This document shows positions 35,023-45,958 of a DNA stretch of 64,000 nucleotides, piece by piece. The stretch is taken from the NCBI RefSeq assembly GCF_001984825.2, contig NZ_CP043318.1:806001-870000 (forward strand), read 5' to 3'. The DNA comes from Enterobacter chengduensis. Lineage in GTDB: Bacteria; Pseudomonadota; Gammaproteobacteria; Enterobacterales; Enterobacteriaceae. How positions within the stretch are numbered: position 1 is the stretch's first letter; each line of letters opens with the position of its first letter. Both the position numbers and the translations under genes were made by a program. The notes beneath the pieces were generated by a model. The model was given only the letters and a program-made list of their open reading frames with translations. It had not been told where the DNA came from and did not search any database.

Positions 35023-37374
35023 TTACAAGGCGCTACTGTACGGCAGAATATTCGAGCGCAGCATTTTCTGCGTACCCAGACCGTAGTTGGAACTCAGGCC
35101 GCGTAACTCGAAGTTAAAGCCAATCACGTTATCGTATTTGCTCTGATTGTTTTCAGTGTTCCAGCCGTTAAGCTTACGTTCGTAACCGACACGCAGCGCG
35201 TAACAGCAGGAGTTATATTGCAGACCTACCATCTGGTCAGCAGGTTTATTGACGTTAGTATCGAAGTAGTACGCACCTACGATTGACCAACGGTCGGCGA
35301 TTGGCCAACTCGCTGCGCCACCCACCTGTGAGATACCGTCTTTATACTGCTCTGCAGTACCGTAGTTCGGTAACGTCGCCTGAATATATTCCGGGCTGGC
35401 ATAACGATAGGTCAACTGCACCATACGATCTTCATCCCGGCGATACTCAATAGCTGCCGTACTGTTGGCGATATTGTCGAGACGGGTGTCATATTGCACG
35501 CCGCCGCGCAGGCCCCAACGATCGGTCATACGCCAGTAGGTGTCGCCAGCCCAAATCAGCGAGCCCGTCTTGTTATCTTTCTCCCACTTAATATTGTCAT
35601 CGCCCGTGCGAGACTCGGTGAAGTAGTAGATTTGACCAACAGAAACGTTAAAACGTTCAACGGCGGCATCATCATATACGCGCGTTGTGACACCGGTCGT
35701 TAACTGGTTAGCGGAGGCGATGCGGTCAAGGCCGCCGTAGGTACGGTCACGGAACAGGCCGCTGTAGTCAGATTGCAGTAAAGAGGAGTCATAGTTGTTG
35801 ATGTTGCTCTGGTCGCGATAAGGCACGTACAGGTACTGCATACGTGGCTCCAGCGTCTGAGTATAACCATCTGCCAACAAGGCCATATCACGCTCAAAGA
35901 TCAGCTTGCCGTCCATTTTGAACTGCGGAAGCGTGCGGTTTACGGATTCTTCCAGGTGAGCATTGTTAGTTGCGTTGTAATTATCGATATTTTTTTGCTG
36001 ATAGTGCGTCGCCATCAGCTTGGCTTCGGTATCCAGGCTTGCCCAATCGTTGGACCACGGCAGATTGATCGTCGGCTCAAGGTGAACACGCGTGGCTTCA
36101 GGCATGTCCGAATCCGTGTTAACGAAATGCACGGCCTGAGCGTACACATGGGTGTCAAATGGACCCACATCATTCTGATACCAATTAACATCCAGCTGGG
36201 GCTCAGCGCCGTAGGTAGGCGTGGCCTGGTCAGAAAATACCTGGAACTGCTTGGTCGAGACGGTTGCGTCAAAGTTCTGCACCGCATAGCCTACGCTGAA
36301 TTTCTGCGTGGCATAGCCATCCGTACTTGAGCCGTATTTCGAAGAGAAGTCGTTAAAATAAGACGAATCGCTAACTTTGGTGTAGTCAACATTAAAGCGC
36401 CACACCTGATCCATCACCCCGGCATGCTGCCAGTAGTATAACCAGCGGTGCTTATCGCCCTCGGTCGGATGCTCGTCCTGGAAGACTTTATCCGACGGCA
36501 GATAATCCAGCTCCATCAGACCTGCACCAGCCTGAGTCAGATAGCGGAACTCGTTCTCCCACATGACGTTGCCGCGCTTGTGGATATAGTGCGGCGTGAT
36601 CGTCGCATCCATGTTGGGCGCGATGTTCCAGTAATACGGCAGGTAGAACTCAAAGTAGTTCGTGGTGCTGTATTTGGCATTGGGGATCAGGAAGCCCGAG
36701 CGGCGTTTGTCACCTACGGGAAGCTGCAGATAAGGGCTGTAGAATACCGGTACCGGGCCCAGCTTAAAGCGCGCGTTCCAGATCTCCGCGACCTGTTCTT
36801 CACGGTCATGGATAACTTCGCTCCCGACCACGCTCCAGGTATTTGAACCCGGCAGACATGACGTGAACGTACCGTTTTCCAGGATCGTATAGCGGTTTTC
36901 GCCGCGCTGTTTCATCAGGTCTGCGTCACCGCGCCCCTGGCGACCCACCATCTGGTAATCACCTTCCCAGACGTTAGTATCTTTCGTATTCAGGTTTGAC
37001 CAGGCTTTCGGACCTTTCAGGATGACCTGATTGTCGTCATAGTGCACATTACCCAGCGCATCCACCGTGCGTACCGGCTCGGCCGCGCCTTCCGGCTGCT
37101 TCTGGTGCAACTGCACTTCATCTGCCTGCAGGCGGCTATTGCCCTGGTTAATATCCACATTGCCCGTAAACGTGGCATTGTCAGGGTAGGTCCCTTTAGA
37201 ACTGTCGGCAGTAATGGTTACCGGCAAGCTATTTGTATCGCCACTCACCAGTGGGCGATTATAGCTTGGGACGCCAAGCATACATTGCGAGGCGAGATCG
37301 GCCGCCAGCCCCTGTTGACTGTACAGGGCGGTGCCAATCATTGTGGCCAGGAGGGTGGGGATACGTTTTTTCAT
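35023..37374 (-). CDS. lptD: LPS-assembly protein LptD
   Basis: Outer-membrane translocon that, with LptE, inserts lipopolysaccharide in the outer leaflet. The 783-residue precursor has a signal peptide (about 1-24, ending GLAA), an N-terminal OstA jellyroll domain (about 55-200) and a large C-terminal beta-barrel. Four cysteines needed for disulfide isomerisation are present: one in ASQCMLG, one in TSCLPGS and the adjacent pair in [11 protein letters not shown]. It is the first gene of the leftward operon and divergent from djlA. I looked for a sigma-E promoter upstream but could not place one with correct spacing. Confidence 0.98.
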   Translation of the reverse strand: MKKRIPTLLATMIGTALYSQQGLAADLASQCMLGVPSYNRPLVSGDTNSLPVTITADSSKGTYPDNATFTGNVDINQGNSRLQADEVQLHQKQPEGAAEPVRTVDALGNVHYDDNQVILKGPKAWSNLNTKDTNVWEGDYQMVGRQGRGDADLMKQRGENRYTILENGTFTSCLPGSNTWSVVGSEVIHDREEQVAEIWNARFKLGPVPVFYSPYLQLPVGDKRRSGFLIPNAKYSTTNYFEFYLPYYWNIAPNMDATITPHYIHKRGNVMWENEFRYLTQAGAGLMELDYLPSDKVFQDEHPTEGDKHRWLYYWQHAGVMDQVWRFNVDYTKVSDSSYFNDFSSKYGSSTDGYATQKFSVGYAVQNFDATVSTKQFQVFSDQATPTYGAEPQLDVNWYQNDVGPFDTHVYAQAVHFVNTDSDMPEATRVHLEPTINLPWSNDWASLDTEAKLMATHYQQKNIDNYNATNNAHLEESVNRTLPQFKMDGKLIFERDMALLADGYTQTLEPRMQYLYVPYRDQSNINNYDSSLLQSDYSGLFRDRTYGGLDRIASANQLTTGVTTRVYDDAAVERFNVSVGQIYYFTESRTGDDNIKWEKDNKTGSLIWAGDTYWRMTDRWGLRGGVQYDTRLDNIANSTAAIEYRRDEDRMVQLTYRYASPEYIQATLPNYGTAEQYKDGISQVGGAASWPIADRWSIVGAYYFDTNVNKPADQMVGLQYNSCCYALRVGYERKLNGWNTENNQSKYDNVIGFNFELRGLSSNYGLGTQKMLRSNILPYSSAL

Positions 37375-37613
37375 ACGTTGTATTTTATTGTTCCGTCATC
37401 AGTGGCTACGGCTTACAAACGCTCAGAGACTATCTTACTCATCTGCGCAGTACCAGCGTTAATCCTGCCCGTTTGCGTGCCAGAGTGTTAGGCTCGCTAT
37501 CGAATGACGAGTATGATAAAGCAAATTATAGGCGATGTCCTTCAATTGACCGTGACTTGAACACAGTGATGATGACGTTGCGTCGGCCAGGAATATGACT
37601 ATCCGGGGAGTAT

Positions 37614-38429
37614 ATGCAGTATTGGGGTAAAATAATCGGCGTTGCGTTCGCCATCATCATGGGTGCCGGGTTCTGGGGAGTTGTGCTTGGGCTTATTATC
37701 GGCCATATGTTTGACAAAGCGCGCAGCCGCAAAATGGCCTGGTTTGCCAACCAGCGCGAGCGTCAGTCACTCTTTTTCTCGACCACCTTTGAGGTCATGG
37801 GGCACTTAACCAAATCCAAAGGGCGCGTCACCGAAGCCGATATTCAGATTGCCAGCGTCTTTATGGATCGCATGAATCTGCACGGTGACTCCCGTCTGGC
37901 AGCGCAGAATGCGTTTCGCATAGGTAAAGCGGATAACTATCCGCTTCGCGAAAAAATGCGTCAGTTCCGCAGCATCTGCTTTGGACGTTTTGATTTAATT
38001 CGGATGTTTCTGGAAATTCAAATCCAGGCGGCGTTTGCTGACGGTTCACTTCACCCTAACGAACGTGACGTGCTTTACGTCATTGCGGAAGAGCTGGGCA
38101 TCTCCCGTATCCAGTTCGATCAGTTCCTGCGCATGATGCAGGGTGGGGCACAGTTTGGCGGCGGGTATCACCAGCAGTCGTCCGGCGGTGCCTGGCAGCA
38201 GGCGCAGCGGGGCCCGACGCTGGAAGATGCCTGCAACGTGCTTGGGGTAAAGCCCACTGACGATCAGACCACCATCAAGCGCGCCTATCGTAAGCTGATG
38301 AGCGAGCACCATCCGGACAAGCTGGTGGCGAAAGGTTTACCGCCGGAAATGATGGAAATGGCGAAGCAAAAAGCGCAGGAAATCCAGAAGGCGTACGAGC
38401 TGATCAAAGAGAAGAAAGGTTTCAAATAA
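37614..38429 (+). CDS. djlA: Co-chaperone DjlA
   Basis: Inner-membrane type III DnaJ-like protein with one N-terminal membrane segment (about 7-30, with a glycine-rich dimerising helix) and a cytosolic body. A TerB-like central domain ([22 protein letters not shown]) is followed by a Gln/Gly-rich linker and a C-terminal J domain (about 205-271) with the HPD motif in SEHHPDKLV. Length (271) equals E. coli. DjlA stimulates DnaK and influences the Rcs capsule pathway when overproduced. Confidence 0.97.
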   Translation: MQYWGKIIGVAFAIIMGAGFWGVVLGLIIGHMFDKARSRKMAWFANQRERQSLFFSTTFEVMGHLTKSKGRVTEADIQIASVFMDRMNLHGDSRLAAQNAFRIGKADNYPLREKMRQFRSICFGRFDLIRMFLEIQIQAAFADGSLHPNERDVLYVIAEELGISRIQFDQFLRMMQGGAQFGGGYHQQSSGGAWQQAQRGPTLEDACNVLGVKPTDDQTTIKRAYRKLMSEHHPDKLVAKGLPPEMMEMAKQKAQEIQKAYELIKEKKGFK

Positions 38430-38431
38430 GC

Positions 38432-38458
38432 AGGGCCGCGTAAGCGGCCCTCTTTTTT
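38432..38458. terminator. Terminator between djlA and autotransporter 2
   Basis: An 8-bp stem, AGGGCCGC with GCGGCCCT and a GTAA loop, is followed by CTTTTTT on the right. It ends djlA and may also act on the leftward transcript. Confidence 0.88.
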
Positions 38459-38472
38459 ACGTTTCCTGCGAA

Positions 38473-41400
38473 TTACCAGCTGTAGCGAACGTTCAGACTG
38501 CCGTTCAGGTCGCTGTAATCATTGCTGCCTTTCTGACCCGCAGCCTGAGCGGTGATGCTCCACTGTTTGTTCACGTTTGCCTGGATACCCACTTTCAGCT
38601 CAGCGCGGTCTGACGGCAGGTCCTGCTTCACTTCGGTGTCCCCGAAAGTGACGGCGCCTTCATCGGATGAGTGCAGCCAGTTTACCTCGGCAAACGGCTG
38701 GATAACGGCATCCGGCGCTTTTTGCAGCTTGCTGTCCACGCGCAGGCCCATTCGGGTTGTCAGCGTGTCACCGTTCTGGCCATCAATCTGCGTGCCGCTC
38801 TTATCCTTCACGCTGTCTGCACGATAGTTTTGCCAGATAGCCTGTACCTGTGGCGTCAGGCTCAGCGTGCTGTTTTGCAAGGCAATATCATAACGGTAAC
38901 CCGCTTCCAGCGAGACGGCGTGCGCAGTTGAATCGTAGTCGGTGGTGCCAACATCGCCATTTTTCACGCTGTTGTTGTACATCCCATACTGATACCAGCT
39001 GTCAACGTAGGTGCCAGCGTGCTGCTGGGCATCTTCAAACCAGGTGGCATAAACGCCTACGTTGTAGCCGTCCATGTCGCCGCTTGCGCTAAGACGGCTG
39101 CCATCCGCCCCTTCATTGCCGGTGCTGTCGGTGCTGCTGTTGATATAGCTGCCCATGACGCCCACCGTCAGGCTCTGTTCACCGTTGCTCCAGGCAGCAA
39201 GATCGCTACCCAACTGGAGCTGGCTATAGTTACCGTCAATGTCTACATTACCGCCAGCCGCGGTAGACTGGTTGTTACCCGCTTTAAAGCGCGCCCACAG
39301 GGAGCCGTTATCGGAACGAAGCTGGCTGCCTTCACGGTCAAACAGCGTCTGCTGCTGCAGGCTCAGCGCCATAGACTGGTTGCCAAGGTACGCACCGATG
39401 TCTGCACGGTACTGTGGCGTATTGTTGCCGCCGCTGGTGATTGAACGCAGGAACCAGTCGCCCTGATCTTCATAAAGGCGATATTCGAAGGCGTTTACCT
39501 GCACCTGGTTGCCCTGGGTGAAGGTGCCGTTTGACTCGCCGTCGACGTCAATGACCTTAATGCCATTTTCCGTTAATGCACCTTCGCCACCGATGTTGTT
39601 GATGTATACGGTGGTGTCGCCGGAGGTATCACCCGCGATCTTGACCAGGTCCGTTGGAGAGTCGTCGCCGCCCAGTTTGGTATTAATGGTGATCGCGCCG
39701 TTGTCGCTGATGTAATCGCCGTTGATAACCAGCGTATTACCGGTGGTTTTCTCATCGCTGGTGATATCGCCGCTAATGATGTTGCCGCCGTTGGTCATGT
39801 CGCCGTTAATCGTCAGCGTGTCATCGAACTTCACGGTACCATCGTTGATCACGTTCGCGTTTGCGGTGCCGTTGTCGCCGCCGAAGGTCGCGCCCTCTGC
39901 CACGTAAATGGTCTGATCGCTGCCGTCTACGCCAATGGCGCCATCTTCACCAATCCACAGCGTACCGTCGTTGATGTGGGTATCGCCGCTGTAGGTGTTA
40001 TCCGCATCGAGGATCAGCGTACCTTCGCCTTCTTTAACCAGCGACTCGCCGTCCCAGCCGGTTGCCGCGTTGGCAGGCTGGTCATCCAGTACGGTATCAA
40101 TAGTGAAGCTGTCGTCAGCATCGTCAATGGTGAACGTACCGTGGGCTGGCGCATCAGCGTTATCCTCACCGGCGAACCAGCTCAGGGAGGCAGAGACGTC
40201 ATAAAGGGTGTTGTCCGCGGCATTCACATGCCCAGAAAGCGCGAGGAAATCCGCTGAGTGCATCCCGGCGATGGTGATGTCGCTGAAGTCGCCCGCAATG
40301 GCGTTTTCGGCATCAACGACCGTGACCGCATTTTGGTTTGCCAGATCCTCAACACCTTCAAACCCGGTAATGTTCAACGTGCCGCCGAGCGTCGCCTGCT
40401 GCGCGGTAATTGGCGCTGCGGTGGAGGCCGTGCTCAGCCAGACGTCGGTGACGCTATCGTTGTTCAGGGTCAGGTTACCGACGTTCAGGGTACCGACGTT
40501 GCCGTTTGCATCCCCCAGCGTGACTCGCCCGCTGCTGGTCAGGTTGCCGACGGATGAGTTTCCGGTCAGCACCCACTGGCTGGTATTATCCAGCGACATG
40601 CTGACGTTATCGGTATTCGCGTTGATCACACCGGTAAGGGTGCTGTTTTCCGCGTTAAACGTGACGGCATCCGTCGTGGTGTTGACGGTGAGCAGATTAT
40701 CAGGGGTCGCGGTATTAAAATTTTTCACCGTGATGTTTGCTGCGCCAGAATCAACCAGGAATGCACTGCCGTCAGCATTGGATGTGGCTATACTGCCGCC
40801 ATCAACCGTGAGTTCGTTGGTATACGCCTTTTTACCTTTAACCAGGTAGTATCCCGCGTCAGCACCTTCCACCTTGCTGTTGGTTATCGTCGCATGACCG
40901 CCGTTTTCCAGCGCAACGCCGTAAGATTTATCGCTGGTCACCGTCAGGTCGGTCGCATTCAGGGTTGCCTGATCCGCTGCACGTAGGCCATAGGAATTTT
41001 CACCTGAAGTGTGAACCGTGCCGCCATTGAGCGTCAGCGATGATTTGGCGTTATAGCTGGTTGAAGCACCATGCGAACCCTCCCCGCTGGTGGAAAGGTC
41101 AATATTATCGACGCGCATTTCCTCCTGGTTATAGATGCCATAGGTGCCATTCCCCGTTGTGGTTATTGTCACGTTGTTCAGATTCATCGAACCACCGGAC
41201 GCGCTATAAATTCCGTAAGCTGCATCGCCTTTGGTGGTTATTGATACATCCGAACCGTTTACAGCCGTCTCACCGCCGATGGCTGCGATCCCCGCGCTGA
41301 AGGGGCCCGCGGCATTAATTTGGGTGTTATTGATCGTCAGAGCCGCGCCGTCGTCAGCGACCATAATGCCATACTTCCCGGCGCTGATTTCGGCGTTGCG

Positions 41401-41943
41401 CACGTCGACCGATGCACTCGTTGACGAACCCGTTTGTACCGCGATTGCGGTGCTGTTATTACCTGTGGTGGTGTATGTTCCACCGTCAAGCGTGGCTTTA
41501 GCATCCAGCACATCTATTGCGGTTACCTGGCTGTTATTGTCCGTACTGTTAACGTTGACCGTTGTACCCGCATCGTCCAGAATTAATTCCGCCCCATTAC
41601 GAACAACTATTGCAGATGATGTCGCATCATCGACAGTATCGTAGTTGACGGTTACAGGGCCGGCATCATCCACAACGGTGCCCTTACCATTGGCACTGAT
41701 GACTGATTGCTGACTTTTTTCGATTGTGTTGGAATAGGTTCCAGAGATTGTACTTTTTTGTCCTTCAGGCGCTTCAAACTCCCTGTCTTCCGCATACCCC
41801 GCAGAGCTTGCCAGAATCAGCGCGGCAACCAGCCCGCCTGCGCGCACCTGAGATTTGATTCTGCTGTCGCCGCGGGCAAACTCCGAGGCAACAACGTACA
41901 TATTACGTGCGCTGTTCCAGACAATATTATACTGCTTGTTCAT
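38473..41943 (-). CDS. AIDA-type autotransporter with extended signal peptide (ESPR)
   Basis: A 1156-residue type Va autotransporter. The N-terminus MNKQYNIVWNSARNMYVVASE is a classical ESPR, followed by a hydrophobic core cut near SAGYA. The passenger is rich in Asn, Thr, Asp and Gly with many short repeats typical of a right-handed beta-helix. The pertactin-like end region (DNTYSGDTHINDGTL; NGDYISDNGAITINTKLGGDDSPTD) precedes the C-terminal barrel (from about ADIGAYLGNQSMALSL to VRYSW). K-12 has only a broken gene (yabP region) between djlA and rluA, so this is an intact accessory locus. Surface adhesion is a family-based inference; the ligand is unknown. Confidence 0.9.
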   Translation of the reverse strand: MNKQYNIVWNSARNMYVVASEFARGDSRIKSQVRAGGLVAALILASSAGYAEDREFEAPEGQKSTISGTYSNTIEKSQQSVISANGKGTVVDDAGPVTVNYDTVDDATSSAIVVRNGAELILDDAGTTVNVNSTDNNSQVTAIDVLDAKATLDGGTYTTTGNNSTAIAVQTGSSTSASVDVRNAEISAGKYGIMVADDGAALTINNTQINAAGPFSAGIAAIGGETAVNGSDVSITTKGDAAYGIYSASGGSMNLNNVTITTTGNGTYGIYNQEEMRVDNIDLSTSGEGSHGASTSYNAKSSLTLNGGTVHTSGENSYGLRAADQATLNATDLTVTSDKSYGVALENGGHATITNSKVEGADAGYYLVKGKKAYTNELTVDGGSIATSNADGSAFLVDSGAANITVKNFNTATPDNLLTVNTTTDAVTFNAENSTLTGVINANTDNVSMSLDNTSQWVLTGNSSVGNLTSSGRVTLGDANGNVGTLNVGNLTLNNDSVTDVWLSTASTAAPITAQQATLGGTLNITGFEGVEDLANQNAVTVVDAENAIAGDFSDITIAGMHSADFLALSGHVNAADNTLYDVSASLSWFAGEDNADAPAHGTFTIDDADDSFTIDTVLDDQPANAATGWDGESLVKEGEGTLILDADNTYSGDTHINDGTLWIGEDGAIGVDGSDQTIYVAEGATFGGDNGTANANVINDGTVKFDDTLTINGDMTNGGNIISGDITSDEKTTGNTLVINGDYISDNGAITINTKLGGDDSPTDLVKIAGDTSGDTTVYINNIGGEGALTENGIKVIDVDGESNGTFTQGNQVQVNAFEYRLYEDQGDWFLRSITSGGNNTPQYRADIGAYLGNQSMALSLQQQTLFDREGSQLRSDNGSLWARFKAGNNQSTAAGGNVDIDGNYSQLQLGSDLAAWSNGEQSLTVGVMGSYINSSTDSTGNEGADGSRLSASGDMDGYNVGVYATWFEDAQQHAGTYVDSWYQYGMYNNSVKNGDVGTTDYDSTAHAVSLEAGYRYDIALQNSTLSLTPQVQAIWQNYRADSVKDKSGTQIDGQNGDTLTTRMGLRVDSKLQKAPDAVIQPFAEVNWLHSSDEGAVTFGDTEVKQDLPSDRAELKVGIQANVNKQWSITAQAAGQKGSNDYSDLNGSLNVRYSW

Positions 41944-42251
41944 ATCTTCATTCCTTTGTTGAAAAATCCAGTTCCAATGTTGAGCGGAGGGGAAACGTGT
42001 TTATTTACCGAAAGAGGAAATAAGGGTGTTTTTACCGACAGCTTATAAGCTGATTCTTATATTATGCAGTGCAGAAAAGCATGACTAATTTAAAAAAGTT
42101 AATTGGATTTTTAGTTTTATTTAAATTATTTGAATTGGTTATGTATTGCGGGGTTTTAAGCAGGGTTTTACGGTAAAATATATTTTTTAATTATGTTTTA
42201 AAAGGGAGAATGAACACTCTGTAAATAAAGAGTGTTCATAATGTAACAATA
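41944..42251. other. AT-rich gap upstream of autotransporter 2
   Basis: A 308-bp gene-free stretch with long A/T runs around 42060-42200, holding the autotransporter promoter region and the rluA terminator. The AT content contrasts with the flanking genes and suggests H-NS-type silencing (inference). No protein-coding signal was seen. Confidence 0.45.
42211..42238 (-). terminator. Stem-loop after rluA
   Basis: A perfect 10-bp stem, TGAACACTCT with AGAGTGTTCA around an 8-base loop, lies 14 bp beyond the rluA stop. On the leftward strand it is followed by pyrimidine-rich sequence (ttctcccttttaaaa). Confidence 0.6.
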
Positions 42252-42911
42252 TTAGAAATCAGCGGTTGCCCTGAAGGTCATCGTCGTGCCGTAGGCCGGG
42301 TGAGTAACCGTTAAGCTTTCAGCATGCAGCTGCAGGCGCGGCGCCAGCGCCAGGGCTTCCGGCGGCGCGTAAAACCGATCGCCCAGAATCGGATGTCCTA
42401 AGGCAAGCATATGCACGCGCAGCTGGTGTGAACGCCCGGTAATCGGCTTAAGCAGGACGCGCGCGGTGTTATCCGGCGCGTACTCCAGCACTTCATACTC
42501 GGTCTGCGCGGCCTTGCCGGTTTCATAACACACCTTCTGCTTTGGCCGGTTCGGCCAGTCGCAGATCAGCGGTAAATCTACCAGCCCTTCCGCCTGCGCG
42601 GGGTGACCCCATACGCGGGCGACGTACTGCTTTTTCGGCTCGCGCTCGCGGAACTGGCGTTTTAACTCGCGCTCTGCCGCTTTATTCAGCGCTACCACAA
42701 TCACCCCGCTGGTGGCCATATCCAGGCGATGGACGGACTCCGCCTGCGGATAATCGCGCTGAATGCGCGTCATCACGCTGTCTTTATGCTCGTCCAGACG
42801 CCCCGGCACGGACAGCAGGCCGCTCGGCTTGTTGACGACCATAATGTGGTCATCCTGATACAGAATGACCAGCCAGGGATCCTGCGGCGGATTGTAAGGC
42901 TCCATCACCAT
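42252..42911 (-). CDS. rluA: Pseudouridine synthase RluA (23S rRNA U746 and tRNA U32)
   Basis: Isomerises U746 in 23S rRNA and U32 in several tRNAs. The 219-residue protein has the catalytic Asp64 in SVHRLDMATSGV and the family motifs NKPSGLLSVPGR and KPITGRSHQLRVHM. It is collinear with E. coli RluA. It follows rapA by 12 bp on the leftward strand and is probably cotranscribed with it. Confidence 0.97.
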   Translation of the reverse strand: MVMEPYNPPQDPWLVILYQDDHIMVVNKPSGLLSVPGRLDEHKDSVMTRIQRDYPQAESVHRLDMATSGVIVVALNKAAERELKRQFREREPKKQYVARVWGHPAQAEGLVDLPLICDWPNRPKQKVCYETGKAAQTEYEVLEYAPDNTARVLLKPITGRSHQLRVHMLALGHPILGDRFYAPPEALALAPRLQLHAESLTVTHPAYGTTMTFRATADF

Positions 42912-42923
42912 CTTGCGCTCCGT

Positions 42924-45830
42924 TTACTGATGCGTCACAACGATAAGACGCAGGGCATCCAGACGCCAGCTTGCCTGATTCAGGCTTTCCAGCACCTGCT
43001 GACGGTTGCTTTCAATCGCCGTCAGCTCGTCGTCACGGATGTTCGGGTTGACGGCTTTTAGCGCTTCCAGACGGGACAGCTCGGCAGACAGTTTCTCGTC
43101 CGCTTCACTGCGCGCGGCGTCAATCAGCGCTCTGGCCGCTTTCTCAATCTGGGTTTCGCCCAGCTGCAGAATGGCGTGCACGTCCTGCTGTACCGCGTTC
43201 ACCAGCTTGCTGCCCGTATGGCGGTTTACCGCGCTCAGCTGTCGGTTGAAGCTTTCAAATTCAACTTGCCCCGCGAGGTTAGTGCCGTTTTTATCCAGCA
43301 GCAGACGCACCGGCGTTGGCGGCAGGAAGCGGGTAAGCTGCAGCTGTTTCGGCGCCTGCGCTTCCACCACGTAAATCAGCTCCACCAGCAGCGTGCCCAC
43401 CGGCAGCGCCTTGTTTTTCAACAGGGAAATGGTGCTGCTGCCGGTATCGCCGGAGAGGATCAGATCCAGGCCGTTGCGGATCAGCGGGTGTTCCCAGGTG
43501 ATGAACTGCGCATCTTCGCGGGACAGCGCCACGTCACGCTCGAAGGTGATGGTGCAGCCATCTTCCGGCAGGCCCGGGAAATCCGGCACCAGCATGTGAT
43601 CGGACGGGGTCAGAACAATCAGGTTCTCGCCGCGGTCGTCCTGGTTAATCCCGACGATGTCGAACAGGTTCATGGAGAAGCTAATCAGGCTGGTGTCATC
43701 GTCCTGCTCTTCAATGCTCTCGGCCAGCGCCTGGGCTTTTTCACCGCCGTTGGAGTGAATTTCCAGCAGGCGGTCGCGGCCCTGCTCCAGCTGCGCTTTC
43801 AGCGCGTCGTGCTTCTCGCGGCAGGATTTGATCAGCTCATCAAACCCTTCCACGTTTTCCGGCGCGGCCAGGTAGCCGATCAGATCCCCATGCACCTGGT
43901 CGTAAATGGTGCGGCCCGTCGGGCAGGTATGTTCAAACGCGTCCAGACCTTCGTGGAACCAGCGCACCAGCACGGACTGGGCGGTTTTTTCCAGATACGG
44001 CACGTGGATCTGAATATCATGCGCCTGGCCGATACGGTCCAGACGACCGATACGCTGCTCCAGCAGATCCGGGTTAAACGGCAGGTCAAACATCACCAGG
44101 TTGCTGGCGAACTGGAAGTTACGGCCTTCAGAGCCGATTTCCGAGCACAGCAGCACCTGTGCGCCGCTGTCCTCTTCCGCGAACCACGCCGCGGCGCGGT
44201 CGCGTTCGACGATGGACATGCCTTCGTGGAACACGGCGGCGCGAATACCTTCACGCTCGCGCAGAACCTGCTCCAGCTGCAGCGCGGTGGCCGCTTTGGC
44301 GCAGATCACCAGCACCTTCTGGGAGCGGTGTGCGGTCAGGTAGCCCATCAGCCACTCCACGCGCGGGTCGAAGTTCCACCACGTACCGGTATCGCCTTCA
44401 AACTCCTGGTAGATTTGTTCCGGATAGAGCATGTCGCGGGCGCGCTCTTCCTGGGTTTTGCGCGCGCCCATAATGCCGGAAACCTTGATTGCCGTCTGAT
44501 ACTGCGTCGGCAGCGGCAGCTTGATGGTGTGCAGCTCGCGTTTCGGGAAACCTTTCACGCCGTTGCGGGTGTTGCGGAACAGCACGCGGCTGGTGCCGTG
44601 GCGGTCCATCAGCATCTCGATCAGCTCTTTACGCGCGGATCCCGCGTTGTCGCTGTCGCTGTTTGCGGCCTGTAACAGCGGCTCGATATCCTGCTCGCCG
44701 ATCAGCTCGCTCAGGGTGTTGAGTTCGTCATTAGAAAGACGCTTGCCCGCCAGCAGCATGGCGACGGCATCCGCGACCGGACGGTAGTTATTCTGTTCTT
44801 CCACAAACTGCGCGAAGTCGTGGAAACGGTTTGGATCGAGCAGGCGCAGGCGGGCGAAGTGGCTTTCGAGGCCCAGCTGCTCCGGCGTTGCGGTCAGCAG
44901 CAGGACGCCCGGGACGTGCTCGGCAAGCTGCTCGATCGCCAGGTATTCGCGGCTTGGCGCGTCTTCGCTCCAGACCAGGTGGTGCGCTTCGTCAACGACC
45001 ATAATGTCCCACTCGGCATCGCACAGGTGCTCAAGACGCTGCTTGCTGCGGCGCACGAAGTCCAGGGAACAAATGACCAGCTGTTCGGTTTCAAACGGGT
45101 TGTCGGCGTCGTGCTGCGCTTCGGCATAGCGTTCGTCGTCAAACAGGGAGAAGCGCAGGTTGAAGCGGCGGAGCATCTCGACCAGCCACTGGTGCTGCAG
45201 GGTTTCTGGCACCACAATCAGCACGCGCTCGGCGGCGCCGGAAAGCAGCTGTTGATGCAGGATCATGCCCGCTTCGATGGTTTTACCCAGGCCGACCTCA
45301 TCGGCCAGCAGCACGCGCGGCGCGTGGCGGCGGCCCACGTCATGGGCGATGTTCAGCTGGTGGGGGATCAGGCTGGTGCGCTGGCCGCGCAGGCCGCTCC
45401 ACGGCATGCGGTACTGTTCACTCTGGAACTTGCGCGCGCGATAGCGCAGCGAGAAACGATCCATACGGTCGATTTGCCCGGCAAACAGGCGGTCCTGCGG
45501 CTTGCTGAACACCAGCTTGCTGTCGAGCAGCACTTCACGCAGGATGACATTGGCCTCGTCGGTGTCCAGACGGGTGCCGATATAGGCGAGCAGTCCATTC
45601 TCTTCTTTTACGTCTTCAATCTTGAGCTGCCAGCCGTCATGGCTGGTCACGGTGTCACCCGGATTAAACATCACGCGGGTTACAGGGGAGTCATTGCGAG
45701 CGTACAGGCGGTTTTCACCGGTGGCAGGGAAGAGGAGGGTAACCATGCGCGTATCGATTGCTACGACGGTTCCTAATCCAAGTTCGCTTTCTGTATCGCT
45801 GATCCAGCGTTGACCAAGTGTAAAAGGCAT
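42924..45830 (-). CDS. rapA: RNA polymerase-associated helicase-like ATPase RapA
   Basis: Swi2/Snf2-type ATPase that binds RNA polymerase and helps recycle it after termination. The 968-residue protein (same as E. coli) has an N-terminal Tudor-like region, Walker A in [13 protein letters not shown] (about 170-182), the DEAH box in VVDEAHH (about 279-285), helicase motifs V and VI ([26 protein letters not shown]), and a long C-terminal RapA-specific region. Its promoter lies in the 128-bp gap to polB. Confidence 0.98.
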   Translation of the reverse strand: MPFTLGQRWISDTESELGLGTVVAIDTRMVTLLFPATGENRLYARNDSPVTRVMFNPGDTVTSHDGWQLKIEDVKEENGLLAYIGTRLDTDEANVILREVLLDSKLVFSKPQDRLFAGQIDRMDRFSLRYRARKFQSEQYRMPWSGLRGQRTSLIPHQLNIAHDVGRRHAPRVLLADEVGLGKTIEAGMILHQQLLSGAAERVLIVVPETLQHQWLVEMLRRFNLRFSLFDDERYAEAQHDADNPFETEQLVICSLDFVRRSKQRLEHLCDAEWDIMVVDEAHHLVWSEDAPSREYLAIEQLAEHVPGVLLLTATPEQLGLESHFARLRLLDPNRFHDFAQFVEEQNNYRPVADAVAMLLAGKRLSNDELNTLSELIGEQDIEPLLQAANSDSDNAGSARKELIEMLMDRHGTSRVLFRNTRNGVKGFPKRELHTIKLPLPTQYQTAIKVSGIMGARKTQEERARDMLYPEQIYQEFEGDTGTWWNFDPRVEWLMGYLTAHRSQKVLVICAKAATALQLEQVLREREGIRAAVFHEGMSIVERDRAAAWFAEEDSGAQVLLCSEIGSEGRNFQFASNLVMFDLPFNPDLLEQRIGRLDRIGQAHDIQIHVPYLEKTAQSVLVRWFHEGLDAFEHTCPTGRTIYDQVHGDLIGYLAAPENVEGFDELIKSCREKHDALKAQLEQGRDRLLEIHSNGGEKAQALAESIEEQDDDTSLISFSMNLFDIVGINQDDRGENLIVLTPSDHMLVPDFPGLPEDGCTITFERDVALSREDAQFITWEHPLIRNGLDLILSGDTGSSTISLLKNKALPVGTLLVELIYVVEAQAPKQLQLTRFLPPTPVRLLLDKNGTNLAGQVEFESFNRQLSAVNRHTGSKLVNAVQQDVHAILQLGETQIEKAARALIDAARSEADEKLSAELSRLEALKAVNPNIRDDELTAIESNRQQVLESLNQASWRLDALRLIVVTHQ

Positions 45831-45958
45831 AGTTGTTCGGCTCTAATCTTTAATTGCAGGCAATAGTTCGACCCCCGTCAAAAAAGACGGTCATCGAAAA
45901 ATGGGTCCGGGAATGGAAAGGGCGCTATGGTACTGGATGGCAGCCATTTCGTCACGCG

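Noticed and set aside
37423..37454. Possible sigma-E promoter upstream of lptD
   Set aside because: TCTGA and a GGTACT element are present on the leftward strand but about 21 bp apart, too far for sigma-E, and the -35 does not match GGAACTT.
43176..44675. Rightward open frame of 499 codons opposite rapA
   Set aside because: Shadow frame in a GC-rich gene; no conserved motif.
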